Numbered from the stretch's first letter, positions 39,331 to 46,998 are shown. The stretch: 64,000 nucleotides of DNA from Suilimivivens sp964393865 (GCA_964393865.1 CAYMUW010000002.1:62001-126000); one strand, 5' to 3'. The notes: generated from the letters alone by a model not told the origin. Made by a program: numbers and translations.

Positions 39331-39678
39331 TTATGGGATATAAATCTTCTGCCCGACATATATCCTGTTCTTGTCGGCAATACGGTTAATCTGCATGATG
39401 TCATTGACCGTGGTGCCGTACTTCTTAGCGATTGTGGAAAGGGTATCGCCGCTCTTCACCGCATATGATTTGTATGTGACGGTTTTCTCCTGATCCACCG
39501 TGCCGCCGAGCAGGCGTATCATCCCAAGGTTCTGCTCCTCCGTGCCCTTGTAGCCGCTTATGCCCAGCTTCGCCGCAAGAGCTTTCCTGTACGCAAAATC
39601 CGACGGATAGCCCAGCCGCCTTTACCTTTTGCCAGTCAATCTTCCCTGGTGCTTCGATACGTCAATCCCTTTAACCAT
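39331..39678 (-). pseudogene. endolysin remnant: GH25-type start joined to a LysM end
   Basis: A good SD (GGAG) precedes ATG 39678, which reads MVKGIDVSKHQGR, the hallmark opening of GH25 muramidases. One missing A in the GGAAAG-type run shifts the frame, which otherwise would read KIDWQKVKAAG. Directly after this the sequence jumps to a C-terminal linker (YPSDFAYRKALAAKLGISGYKGTEEQNLGMIRLLGG) and a LysM domain (YAVKSGDTLSTIAKKYGTTVNDIMQINRI). The catalytic barrel is gone. The LysM part (39331-39522) could still be translated alone. Confidence 0.7.
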
Positions 39679-39683
39679 ATTTG

Positions 39684-40304
39684 TTATCTCCTTTTCACAA
39701 ACTGCATAAATGCGTCTACCGCTTCCTGCTCGTCCTCTGTCAGTTCTTCTTCCGGCTGTTCCAGCGCATACCTTTTCTTTGCTTCTTTCAGCGCGTTCTT
39801 GCTTTCCGCGTCCATCTTCGGCTTGATCTTCCGCGTCCGCAGGTCTATCACCCGCGTAAAGGCGCATTCCTCCAGCGTGGACAATAGCCCCATGAAAACC
39901 CAAAAGTGCATATCAGAGGTATTTAAGTCTATATGGAACTGCGTCAGGAAAGCGGAATAAATGCGCCACTGGTCAATATCGTAATCCATGTCTTTCCTGT
40001 TATTCTGTTCGCCGCTATCAACCTTGTTATCCATGTACCACCCGGTTAAGAACCACTGAATCCCCTCCTGTGCCGTCATGCTGTCCGGCAGGGGTGCTTT
40101 TTCCCCGCCCTCCATAAACGGCGCTGGACGCCCCTCTCTATCAGTGTCCATAAACAGCAATTCATACCCCGCCCGGATTTTCTCATAGTCCGTCAAGTCC
40201 CTGTCGCTGTATGCCTGAAATATCTGTATGCCGATACGGAAGTCCGTGTTAATGCGGTAACCTTTGTATTCCTCTGGGAGCCTGTCCAGCAGGATATTCC
40301 ACAT
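39684..40304 (-). CDS. tail assembly chaperone (Gp15 family)
   Basis: 206 residues. Motifs of the phage Gp15 family are visible: LLDRLPEEYKGYRINTDFRIGIQIFQAYSD, IQWFLTGW, DIDQWRIYSAFLTQFHIDL, MHFWVFMGLLSTL. In many siphophages this gene and the one before it form the chaperone pair between tail tube and tape measure. It starts by sharing a base with the stop of that gene. Confidence 0.8.
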   Translation of the reverse strand: MWNILLDRLPEEYKGYRINTDFRIGIQIFQAYSDRDLTDYEKIRAGYELLFMDTDREGRPAPFMEGGEKAPLPDSMTAQEGIQWFLTGWYMDNKVDSGEQNNRKDMDYDIDQWRIYSAFLTQFHIDLNTSDMHFWVFMGLLSTLEECAFTRVIDLRTRKIKPKMDAESKNALKEAKKRYALEQPEEELTEDEQEAVDAFMQFVKRR

Positions 40305-40759
40305 CAGCTTTTCGCTCCCCGACGCCTCGCACTGTATTTCAGGTTAATATTTTCATGACGCTCTTTCGCGTATTTGTCCAAAAACGGCGTTATCTTTTCC
40401 AAAAAATCCGTGATAGCATAGAAATCTGGCGTAACGCCGCAGAATATCTTCCTGCATGCATCCGCGCCAAAAATGGCGTCTATCTTTGTGCAGGCCTTTT
40501 TGATGAAAGCATCGTAAGCGGAAACAACGTTGTCAAACGCTTCTGTATTTAACTCCCCATCCTCGTTTTTAATGTCATTGGCCTTTTTCCCGATTTCCTG
40601 CATTTGCATAGACGCTTCCTCTGATTCAATCCATTTCAGGAAGTCCGCAAACGCCTTAAACATGCTGCTGTCCGTCACGGAAAACTGGATATACTCGCCA
40701 TCGTCATTGACCTCAATTTTCTTTATGCCGTTTTCGATGCGTAAGCTGTCCATTCCCAT
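40304..40759 (-). CDS. tail assembly chaperone-like protein
   Basis: 151 residues just after the tail tube gene. Starts MGMDSLRIENGIKKIEVNDDGEYIQFSVTDSSMFKAFADFL, then helical with SAYDAFIKKACTKIDAIFGADACRKIFCG. This resembles the small chaperone partner found before Gp15. No frameshift signal that would fuse it with the next gene is obvious. Confidence 0.7.
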   Translation of the reverse strand: MGMDSLRIENGIKKIEVNDDGEYIQFSVTDSSMFKAFADFLKWIESEEASMQMQEIGKKANDIKNEDGELNTEAFDNVVSAYDAFIKKACTKIDAIFGADACRKIFCGVTPDFYAITDFLEKITPFLDKYAKERHENINLKYSARRRGAKS

Positions 40760-40770
40760 ACGTCACCTCC

Positions 40771-41265
40771 TTAATCGCTCAAACTGCCGCCGGCGGTGAA
40801 CGTGCCTGTTTCCGCGTTGAACGTGCCTGTAATCGGGTCGCCGACGCCGCCGAGGGTGATGGTGTCAGTCACGTTACTGCCCGCGTCCCCGCCGGTGCTG
40901 CCGACCGATACCGCACATTTCCGCTGCACCGCGGGATAGGACGGGCCGGAGCCTGTCAGCCTTACCCGCAGATAAGAAGTATTGGCCGCGCTCCCGGTGG
41001 GAAGCGTGTCAATCATGCTGTTAAACCAGTCGGTTAAATCCGTGTCCTCCTGATCCACATTCTGCCGCTCAATCTCGATGGACGGCGTATAGGATTTAAT
41101 CATTGTGGTACCGTTTTCCTGATTAATCCACTGTTCGGTTTCTTCTTCGGGGTTCATTTCCTCGGATAAGGAAGATACGCCCTCGCCTATCAGGTGATAG
41201 TCTGGGTTTGCCAGAGTGGCATCCATGTTGACGTCAACAAGGTGCTGTAAAAGATGTCTTTTCAT
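40771..41265 (-). CDS. major tail (tube) protein
   Basis: 164 residues in the place of the tail tube protein: after the terminator-like gene and before the chaperones. Contains DATLANPDYHLIGEGVSSLSEEMNPEEETEQWINQENGT, a segment typical of clostridial tube proteins, and a glycine/threonine-rich end (TDTITLGGVGDPITGTFNAETGTFTAGG). Its leader carries a 29-bp sequence identical to the leader of the capsid gene, with a small hairpin next to the SD. Confidence 0.8.
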   Translation of the reverse strand: MKRHLLQHLVDVNMDATLANPDYHLIGEGVSSLSEEMNPEEETEQWINQENGTTMIKSYTPSIEIERQNVDQEDTDLTDWFNSMIDTLPTGSAANTSYLRVRLTGSGPSYPAVQRKCAVSVGSTGGDAGSNVTDTITLGGVGDPITGTFNAETGTFTAGGSLSD

Positions 41266-41269
41266 TTCA

Positions 41270-41298
41270 TTTCCTTTCTACCGCTAACTTTTGCGGTG
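41270..41298 (-). promoter_or_regulatory. leader hairpin of the tail tube gene
   Basis: On the mRNA strand ACCGC-AAAAGTTA-GCGGT (41281-41298) forms a 5-bp hairpin, followed at once by AGAAAGGAAAT, the SD. All 29 bases are identical at 46929-46957 before the capsid gene. Confidence 0.75.
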
Positions 41299-41332
41299 AG
41301 GGGCGGCAATCGTGCAAATATGCCGTCCGTGT

Positions 41333-41800
41333 TTAAAAATTTTTTTTGTATGTCAAGGTTGCGGTGGAAACAAAAACCATGTTCCCGTCCTCCCCCTTTT
41401 CATCTACCGCCGAGAAAGTGTTTAGGAGCGTTATGTCGGTCACTTTCCGCTTGTCCGTGAGCGCGGGCAAATCCCCGGTGTTTTCCAGCCATGCCATAAT
41501 CCCGGCAACAATCTTTTGTGAAAGTATTTTCTGGTTGTCCGACCGGGGATAGCACTTATACGCTATCTGGAAATCCACGCTTGCGGAAAAGCTGCCGTCT
41601 ATGTACCATTGCCTGTACTGCGCATTATCCTGTGTAGGTATCACGCAGATATTCTCCTTCGCGTCGCTGGTTAAGTATGAAATATCAATCTCCCCAACAT
41701 CCTCCGGGAACTCGTACTGCTTCACAAGGCGGTAAATCGCCTCGGAAACAAGGTCGTATTCCGTTTGGGATAAGGGTGTTATGGTGTTGGCTTCTGACAT
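41333..41800 (-). CDS. tail terminator / head-tail joining protein
   Basis: 155 residues. MSEANTITPLSQTEYDLVSEAIYRLVKQYEFPEDVGEIDISYLTSDAKENICVIP... then SASVDFQIAYKCYPRSDNQKILSQKIVAGIMAWLENTGDLP. Length, position before the tube gene and the strand-helix pattern fit the tail terminator class. Family-level assignment is by position. Confidence 0.65.
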   Translation of the reverse strand: MSEANTITPLSQTEYDLVSEAIYRLVKQYEFPEDVGEIDISYLTSDAKENICVIPTQDNAQYRQWYIDGSFSASVDFQIAYKCYPRSDNQKILSQKIVAGIMAWLENTGDLPALTDKRKVTDITLLNTFSAVDEKGEDGNMVFVSTATLTYKKNF

Positions 41801-41978
41801 CTAATCACCTCCAATCGTTCGTCAAAAAGCTGCCCGACAAGATGTCCACAAAACTTTCTCTCTTTTCCTTGCCGCATATTTTGCATTTACAAATAGCAGT
41901 TAAAACTTCAAATCCGCTTAATCGTAATGCGAATGCCTAAAATCGCCTATGCGTTCCCACTCATGTATGTGCAGCATC
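41801..41978 (-). other. gap with a possible decayed Cys-rich small gene
   Basis: An ATG after GGTGAG (41960 region) opens 19 codons (MLHIHEWERIGDFRHSHYD). Another frame without a start codon reads LRLSGFEVLTAICKCKICGKEKRESFVDILSGSFLTNDW up to the SD of the next gene. The two look like parts of one short Cys-rich gene now out of frame. Confidence 0.3.
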
Positions 41979-42467
41979 TCACCGTCCTCCAATCACGAAA
42001 CTCGGTATCAGTACCGGCTCATCCAGCGTCTTGACTTCATACACATATCCGTACATTTCCTTACAGTAGTTATACCAGCCAAGCCGCCACTTCGTATCTT
42101 CGTGGATAATCCCGGTAGGCAAATCAATGTCAATGCCGGAATCCTCTTTCTTTGCCACAATGAAGAAATTCTGCTCCGTGGTGCTTACCGTGAAATATTC
42201 CTCCATCTGCTCCGCCGATAAGTCATTCCATTCCTCCGCAGGCTTGTACGGCTTCGGCAAGTCCGCTTTCGGTATCGTGACCGTGCAGGCGTTCGCTGTT
42301 TCAAGCCCTGCCGCCTGAATGTTCGCCGCCTGCGATACTGCCACGCGGATATTGTCAAAGCGTGTGCCGAAATACTGTTCCTCTCCGGCAGTCTTGTTTT
42401 CATAGCGGTTATACAGGACTATGGAGCAGTTATAGACTTCGGGGAATTGCTCTCTCATGTTAATCAT
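41979..42467 (-). CDS. head-tail connector-type protein, 162 residues
   Basis: MINMREQFPEVYNCSIVLYNRYENKTAGEEQYFGTRFDNIRV... a beta-rich protein with WNDLSAEQMEEYFTVSTTEQNFFIVAKKEDSGIDIDLPTGI. It stands between the lysis module and the tail terminator, where head-closure and minor capsid proteins are found in related phages. An AGGAG SD lies upstream. Confidence 0.6.
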   Translation of the reverse strand: MINMREQFPEVYNCSIVLYNRYENKTAGEEQYFGTRFDNIRVAVSQAANIQAAGLETANACTVTIPKADLPKPYKPAEEWNDLSAEQMEEYFTVSTTEQNFFIVAKKEDSGIDIDLPTGIIHEDTKWRLGWYNYCKEMYGYVYEVKTLDEPVLIPSFVIGGR

Positions 42468-42476
42468 ATTGTGCTC

Positions 42477-43301
42477 CTATGCCAGCCCTAACAGCTTCTT
42501 CCATATTTTGCCCTTTGCCGTCACTTCTCCGTCCACCGTACAGCCGTTTGCTTTCTGATATGCTTTTACCGCCGAATCAAACTTTGTCCCGGCGATACCG
42601 TCCGCTGTGCCGCAGGAATAACCGAGATAGTTAAGGTACGTCTGCAAAGGCTTCACAACCGCATGTTTACTGTTCTTTGTCTTTGATACCGTGATGGTCT
42701 TTGAGAGCGTTTCACTTCCTGCTATTCCGTCCATCTTTGCGCCGACTGCCGACTGTATATCTTTGATAAACTGCATCTTACTGTAAGATACACTGTTTGC
42801 AGCAGCCGCCGTTTCTACACCATCATACTGTGTCAGGTCGTATTTACTGATAATGGACATGACGGAATTGACCTCCGTGGAGCTTGTCATGTAGCCGCAT
42901 GCCTTAATCTGCGACATCTGCGTCTTATAATCCACGCCCGATTTTACGCCGCTGTAAAGGCTTGTGTTGAGCAGTTCATAATAGTTGTAAACGCCCTGCT
43001 CCATGCTGTCATAGGCACGGAAAGCCGCCGTAATGGCGGTATGTACACCGACTTGGTATTCCTCTCCCGTCTTGGACGTGAAGAATTTGCCGCCCCAGTA
43101 CTTCGTTGCGGTCTTGCCTGTGCCTACCTTCTGCCCAAAATAAGAATGATGCTTACAGCTTCCTGCCGTTCCATACGCACACTCCACGCACGCCATGCCG
43201 ATTGCTACCGAAGGAAGAACCTTTCCCAATTCCTTATAGGCCTTCTGCGCAAGCGGCGCGATTTCCGATATGAATTTGTTTATTTGCGCTGTTGTCGCCA
43301 T
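42477..43301 (-). CDS. endolysin: glucosaminidase-like domain with peptidoglycan-binding domain
   Basis: 274 residues from ATG 43301 after GAGGTGG. The N-terminal domain (about 1-150) has the GH73-type pattern: FISEIAPLAQKAYKELGKVLPSVAIGMACVECAYGTAGSCKHHSYFGQKVG ... FRAYDSMEQGVYNYYELL. The C-terminal part holds a putative peptidoglycan-binding unit (VVKPLQTYLNYLGYSCGTADGIAGTKFDSAVKAYQKANG). It has no signal peptide, so a holin must release it; the holin-like genes lie directly upstream. Confidence 0.85.
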   Translation of the reverse strand: MATTAQINKFISEIAPLAQKAYKELGKVLPSVAIGMACVECAYGTAGSCKHHSYFGQKVGTGKTATKYWGGKFFTSKTGEEYQVGVHTAITAAFRAYDSMEQGVYNYYELLNTSLYSGVKSGVDYKTQMSQIKACGYMTSSTEVNSVMSIISKYDLTQYDGVETAAAANSVSYSKMQFIKDIQSAVGAKMDGIAGSETLSKTITVSKTKNSKHAVVKPLQTYLNYLGYSCGTADGIAGTKFDSAVKAYQKANGCTVDGEVTAKGKIWKKLLGLA

Positions 43302-43492
43302 CAATAACCACCTCTTATACTTTTCTCCGGTTCTTCATCCAGATATTTTTCTATGTCTGTTATATCTTCACATTCTACTATGTAAAATGCTAAAATCATG
43401 TGTGCCAATATAACAGCCGTTACAAATCCCACCAATACGCTAATTACTATCACTTTCCCCAAGCTACTTCTTAAGTTTTTCAATTTCTTCAT
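43301..43492 (-). CDS. small single-span membrane protein of the lysis module
   Basis: 63 residues: basic start (MKKLKNLRSSLGK), one membrane helix (VIVISVLVGFVTAVILAHMILAFYIV), acidic outer tail. It overlaps the holin-like gene by 29 bases and the endolysin start by one. Could be a second holin or antiholin. Confidence 0.6.
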   Translation of the reverse strand: MKKLKNLRSSLGKVIVISVLVGFVTAVILAHMILAFYIVECEDITDIEKYLDEEPEKSIRGGY

Positions 43493-43856
43493 CTGCTTCT
43501 TTTCCGCTTACATAGGCGCTGACCGCCTCATTGCTCCCAAGCAGGGTCTTCATGTCCACAAGCGCATCATCTACCATCTCCGAAAACGTCTCAAAGCTGA
43601 TAAGTTTCGCAAGCCATGGGAACTTTGTCAGAAACCAATCATACACATAACGCAGTTTCAATTTACCCGTGCCGCCACCAAGTTCCTTTTCTGCCACCGT
43701 GACAGCATATAAGAGCCATTCGCGGAGCTTTATCAGCTGTTCTGTTGTGGGCAGTCCTGCAAACTGCCAAACCGCAAATGCCGCAACGCATATGACAGCG
43801 ATAATCGCAATGATTATGTACCAGTTTTCCAAAATAAAATTTATAAAAGCGTTCAT
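43464..43856 (-). CDS. holin-like protein (phage holin, LLH-type)
   Basis: 130 residues with one N-terminal membrane helix (NWYIIIAIIAVICVAAFAVWQFAGL) and a helical cytoplasmic part (IKLREWLLYAVTVAEKELGGGTGKLKLRYVYDWFLTKFPWLAKLISFETFSEMVDDAL). The segment AVTVAEKELGGGTGKLKLRYV is characteristic of the LLH-type holin family. It stands right before the endolysin. Confidence 0.75.
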   Translation of the reverse strand: MNAFINFILENWYIIIAIIAVICVAAFAVWQFAGLPTTEQLIKLREWLLYAVTVAEKELGGGTGKLKLRYVYDWFLTKFPWLAKLISFETFSEMVDDALVDMKTLLGSNEAVSAYVSGKEADEEIEKLKK

Positions 43857-43874
43857 GATTACACCTCCGTATCA

Positions 43875-43903
43875 TTGAAACCTGTGTTTTTTCATGTTAT
43901 CCT
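43875..43903 (+). promoter_or_regulatory. promoter of the opposite-strand YjzC-like gene
   Basis: TTGAAA (43875-43880), 17-bp spacer, TATCCT (43898-43903), 47 bp before the ATG. It fires against the late operon, so the gene can be read in the lysogen. Confidence 0.5.
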
Positions 43904-43950
43904 TTCCTTACAGGCGTTGCCGCGCCGAGTAAAAGAAAGGAGTGCTTGCT

Positions 43951-44106
43951 ATGGGTAAAGAATTATACAATCTAGGAACCGACAACTTGCCAAAAGGCGA
44001 ATATCGAGAAGTCGGTCCTCGCGGTGGCGATGTTCCTCATGCTCGCCAAGTAACTATTGACCCCGGAGACCGTCTTCCCCCAACTCAGGAAAAGGGTCGT
44101 AAATGA
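43951..44106 (+). CDS. YjzC-like small protein (moron)
   Basis: 51 residues: MGKELYNLGTDNLPKGEYREVGPRGG...PHARQVTIDPGDRLPPTQEKGRK. The G(E/L)...P.G.Y.EVG...G......V....GD.LPPT...G(R)K pattern matches YjzC-type proteins of Firmicutes. AAAGGAG lies eight bases upstream. It runs against all surrounding late genes, with its own promoter and terminator, which is the definition of a moron. Function of the family is not known. Confidence 0.65.
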   Translation: MGKELYNLGTDNLPKGEYREVGPRGGDVPHARQVTIDPGDRLPPTQEKGRK

Positions 44107-44123
44107 GAAAAAGTCTAATCCTG

Positions 44124-44154
44124 TTAAGAGTCGCTGCTTTCCGGCGGCTCTTAA
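44124..44154 (+). terminator. probable terminator after the YjzC-like gene
   Basis: Hairpin TTAAGAG(T)CGC / GCG(G)CTCTTAA with an A/T stretch and a run of seven T starting 13 bases later. It overlaps the end of a leftward 38-codon gene. Confidence 0.5.
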
Positions 44155-44267
44155 ATTTCAATTCTCTTTTTTTGGAAGCATAGCGCATATCCAAATACAT
44201 TTATCTGTAGCCAGGATTCTGCATAACGTTTTCCATTCTCAATATATTTCGTGATGTAATGATGCAC
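44151..44267 (-). CDS. 38-residue conserved phage peptide
   Basis: GTG start after AGGAGGTAAGGAGA. Reads MHHYITKYIENGKRYAESWLQINVFGYALCFQKKRIEI, a short peptide of a type that recurs in clostridial phages near lysis or head genes. Function unknown. Confidence 0.6.
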   Translation of the reverse strand: MHHYITKYIENGKRYAESWLQINVFGYALCFQKKRIEI

Positions 44268-44319
44268 TCTCCTTACCTCCTTTTCTTATTGGCAGGTATT
44301 ACACTGAAACTTCTTCCAT

Positions 44320-44538
44320 TTACTCTTCCCCCTTCTCATTTTTCAGCTTTAGCCGCTTTATCATTGCGCACATGAGGATTTCGCCACCGAATACAGTGAA
44401 AAAGCATGTTGTAAGCGTAGAGGATTCGACACCCGTCTTTATTGTCACGATAGTCTGCGCCACCGTGTACAATAGGAGTACCGCGATTGAAAAAATGACA
44501 TATCTGTCAAGTGCGCTGATTTTCTTCCTTTTTCTCAT
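44320..44538 (-). CDS. two-span membrane protein (holin candidate)
   Basis: 72 residues: basic start (MRKRKKISALDRY), helices VIFSIAVLLLYTVAQTIVTIK and TTCFFTVFGGEILMCAMIKRLKL, basic-acidic tail. It follows the XhlA-like gene by five bases, so it may serve as its holin partner. Confidence 0.65.
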   Translation of the reverse strand: MRKRKKISALDRYVIFSIAVLLLYTVAQTIVTIKTGVESSTLTTCFFTVFGGEILMCAMIKRLKLKNEKGEE

Positions 44539-44543
44539 ATTTC

Positions 44544-44852
44544 CTACAATCCTATCTGTGTAAGCACAAATGCGATAAGCGCGGTTATGACTGCCGTAAC
44601 GACAATATCAATAACCCTCTGGTACTTCTTGCCGTCCTTTCCCTCTAAGGCTTCTAACCGCTCCCCCTGCTTCGTCTGCTCTTCCCTCATGCCTTTCATC
44701 TCGACAGCAAGGGACTGTATGCTTGCGGAGATGTTGCGTAGCTCCTTGACGTCACCCTCTAATATGCCAATGCGCTTGTCCTGCCGGTCGTTAGCCTCTT
44801 TCATGCGCTTTTCAAATTCTTCATGTTCACGGCGTGATACAAAATCTTCCAT
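44544..44852 (-). CDS. XhlA-like hemolysin/lysis accessory protein
   Basis: 102 residues: a long amphipathic coiled coil (FEKRMKEANDRQDKRIGILEGDVKELRNISASIQSLAVEMKGM...) and a C-terminal membrane anchor (VIDIVVTAVITALIAFVLTQIGL). This is the XhlA layout known from PBSX, where it acts with XhlB holin and the amidase. Confidence 0.75.
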   Translation of the reverse strand: MEDFVSRREHEEFEKRMKEANDRQDKRIGILEGDVKELRNISASIQSLAVEMKGMREEQTKQGERLEALEGKDGKKYQRVIDIVVTAVITALIAFVLTQIGL

Positions 44853-44855
44853 TAG

Positions 44856-45379
44856 CTACGCTCCTTTATCCGCTACTTTTGCAAAGTAATCTTTTTCTAA
44901 AATCTCATATTGCTTTTCGTCATAAAATCGACCGTCTATCAGTTTGGTGTGTTCTCTATAATATCCGCATATCCGGCCACCATAGCGCTCAATCATTTTA
45001 TCGTAGCTTTTTTCTATTGGATTCCCGACAACTACCGAAAAAAATATCTTGCGCAAGTGATACTTTTCAAATATGTCTTTAATCGCGTTTCCTGCATCGA
45101 TACCAAAAGTCATTTTATTGTCAGTAAATTTATAATATTAAGTCCGTACACAAATTCACTTGTACGGTCAATCTGATATCCGATATATCCAATCACATTG
45201 CCTGAAGAGTCAAGTGAAACAAACTGATGATTAATCCATGTACTGTCTACAGGATTCCAATCCTCATAATAATTGCCACAGTTCCAATATTTGTATTTAT
45301 CAACAAACCAAGTTTCCCGAAACAATTCAAGAAGTCGGTCTTTGTGCTTTATTGCCACGTCAAGCATATTTAACCTCAC
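44856..45379 (-). pseudogene. GNAT-type acetyltransferase split by a frameshift
   Basis: Two adjoining frames make one protein. The 5' part (45110-45379) reads MLDVAIKHKDRLLELFRETW ... SSGNVIGYIGYQIDRTSEFVYGLNIIN then LLTIK and stop. The 3' part (44856-45113) continues FGIDAGNAIKDIFEKYHLRKIFFSVVVGNPIEKSYDKMIERYGG, the acetyl-CoA-binding half. One more T in the AAATTTA run near 45128 would join them as IINFTDNKMTFG. The overlap is ATGA, so reinitiation is possible. Pseudogene, programmed frameshift or assembly error. Confidence 0.7.
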
Positions 45380-45849
45380 TCATACCCGATACCCATAAAT
45401 AGAACTGAGTACCCTTTGTCCTTATACATGATGCCCGACAGATACCCTCTCGCCTTACCCTCTGCGTCCTTTATCATTTGCTGTACCGCCGCCCCTTCAA
45501 GGCTTGACGCTGACACGCCGCCTGTAGCATAGCTTTCATTTATACTTTCATTCATGGATGATACAGATTTGGATGCTATAATCTTTCCGTGCCCGTCCGT
45601 CTGACCCACGCTCGCCATGCCTGCTGCCGTGAGCAGGTCATTATAATACAGTCTTTCCGCAAGCGCGCAGCAGGCTTTCTTTATTTTCAGGACGTCCTTT
45701 TCCTTTTCGGGCATCCATTCCGTCAGGCGGTCATTCGTCAGGCGGTCTATTTCCTCGCTCGCGCGTTCCGCAAGGCGCGGGAAGTCGGATTCCGGCACAA
45801 CATTGCCGTAATATGTATCTGTGTAAAAATCATAATCTGCATATGCCAT
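45376..45849 (-). CDS. head-tail connector protein (gp6-like)
   Basis: 157 residues with the helical pattern of the gp6/gp15-type adaptor: YADYDFYTDTYYGNVVPESDFPRLAERASEEIDRLTNDRL ... LKIKKACCALAERLYYNDLL. A serine-rich insert (SKSVSSMNESINESYATGG) precedes the last helix. It follows the capsid and SAP-like genes as expected. Confidence 0.75.
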   Translation of the reverse strand: MAYADYDFYTDTYYGNVVPESDFPRLAERASEEIDRLTNDRLTEWMPEKEKDVLKIKKACCALAERLYYNDLLTAAGMASVGQTDGHGKIIASKSVSSMNESINESYATGGVSASSLEGAAVQQMIKDAEGKARGYLSGIMYKDKGYSVLFMGIGYE

Positions 45850-45861
45850 GCCGGATCCTCC

Positions 45862-46014
45862 TTATTGCTGTGCTAAAAATTCCTCGATAATATCAGCCTT
45901 TTTTGCCGCCGTTATGCTATAGCCTAATTCATCGGCGAGTGCCTTGATTTCTGTTATTGTCATACTCTCAAGCTCGCTCGCCGTATAGGCTCGTTTCAGA
46001 CTATAGCCCGTCAT
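45862..46014 (-). CDS. SAP/Rho-N-like small protein, 50 residues
   Basis: MTGYSLKRAYTASELESMTITEIKALADELGYSITAAKKADIIEEFLAQQ. The segment LESMTITEIKALADELGY...KKADIIEEFL is a typical SAP or Rho N-terminal helix-extended-helix. Such proteins often sit between capsid and connector genes. It overlaps the capsid stop by four bases. Confidence 0.75.
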   Translation of the reverse strand: MTGYSLKRAYTASELESMTITEIKALADELGYSITAAKKADIIEEFLAQQ

Positions 46015-46925
46015 TCCCCCGATGCGGCAGCCGCCTCAACGAAATAAATCAGGTCAGGCATGACGGACTTGCAGCCGTAGTAGAACGGCAGTCCGACCGC
46101 ATAAGCGTCCGAAAGCTGTAACTTCTCTGCGCGGTACTCGCTGCGCTTTACCGGCTCTGCGATTGCCCCGGTACACATGGCGATCATCTCAATACCCTCC
46201 GGCTGATGCACATTGTTGTACACCCATACGCCGTGGAAACGCCCAAACTCTTCAATGTCGGTCTGCACGTTGGCGTTGCCCTTGGTGTCGATGTAATCAC
46301 GCATTTCCTCATAGGCTTCCGGGGAAAGCGTCACATGGATATTCTCTTTCTCCACGCCATCAACAAATTGGTTCTTCGTAGTATGCAGTTTCAGGACGAG
46401 CGCAGAAAGCCTATCCTTTACGGTCGTACCTGTAGTTTCTACCTTCGTTCCGTACTCACCATCAGCTAATGTGCTGATTGTGCCGTCGCTCTCTTTCCTT
46501 TTGCCTACCGCCACAAGGAAAAAGTTCTCGTCCAGCTCACGGACAAGGGCGTTTTCGATCGCCGTCCTGCGCTCTGCAAGCAGCCCCGGTACGCCGCCGA
46601 GTGATAAATCCTTTTCCTCATATTCCTCGAAAATCTCGCGGTCGATGTCGATGTCAACCGTCACATCATGCGCTTTCCCTGCTTCGCCCTGCCCTTTTCC
46701 TCGCGCTGTGCCGTATTTCTGCGCCTGTGCAGACGCGAACCGCTTTGCTTTTACCGTTCCTGCGTTCGGGTCGCCGGAAAGCAGCGTGTTCTTGAAAAGG
46801 CTTGAAATAGTCCGGCGCATTACGTTGGCGATAATGCCCTTATATTCCTCTGCTAGCAAAGATTTTCCGTCCTCTGTACCTGCCAAATCGGCAAGGTTTG
46901 TAATATTCAATGATTCAATAGCCAT
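46011..46925 (-). CDS. major capsid protein (HK97-fold type)
   Basis: 304 residues after the scaffold gene. Features: KAKRFASAQAQKYGTARGKGQGEAGKAHDVTVDIDIDREIFEEYEEKDL (E-loop and spine region), LAERRTAIENALVRELDENFF, IHVTLSPEAYEEMRDYIDTKGNANVQ, and AYAVGLPFYYGCKSVMPDLIYFVEA at the end. No protease gene and no N-terminal delta domain are fused, so a separate scaffold is used. The 29-bp leader with hairpin precedes it. Confidence 0.88.
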   Translation of the reverse strand: MAIESLNITNLADLAGTEDGKSLLAEEYKGIIANVMRRTISSLFKNTLLSGDPNAGTVKAKRFASAQAQKYGTARGKGQGEAGKAHDVTVDIDIDREIFEEYEEKDLSLGGVPGLLAERRTAIENALVRELDENFFLVAVGKRKESDGTISTLADGEYGTKVETTGTTVKDRLSALVLKLHTTKNQFVDGVEKENIHVTLSPEAYEEMRDYIDTKGNANVQTDIEEFGRFHGVWVYNNVHQPEGIEMIAMCTGAIAEPVKRSEYRAEKLQLSDAYAVGLPFYYGCKSVMPDLIYFVEAAAASGE

Positions 46926-46928
46926 ATT

Positions 46929-46957
46929 ATTTCCTTTCTACCGCTAACTTTTGCGGT
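46929..46957 (-). promoter_or_regulatory. leader hairpin of the capsid gene
   Basis: Same 29 bases as at 41270-41298: SD AGAAAGGA preceded by the hairpin ACCGC-AAAAGTTA-GCGGT (46940-46957). Further upstream similarity (CCCCT before the stem, CGGACG about 35 bases away) suggests a copied leader. Confidence 0.75.
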
Positions 46958-46998
46958 CAGGGGCGCGGCTCGTGTTTATGCTGCGTCCGTATTACAGA

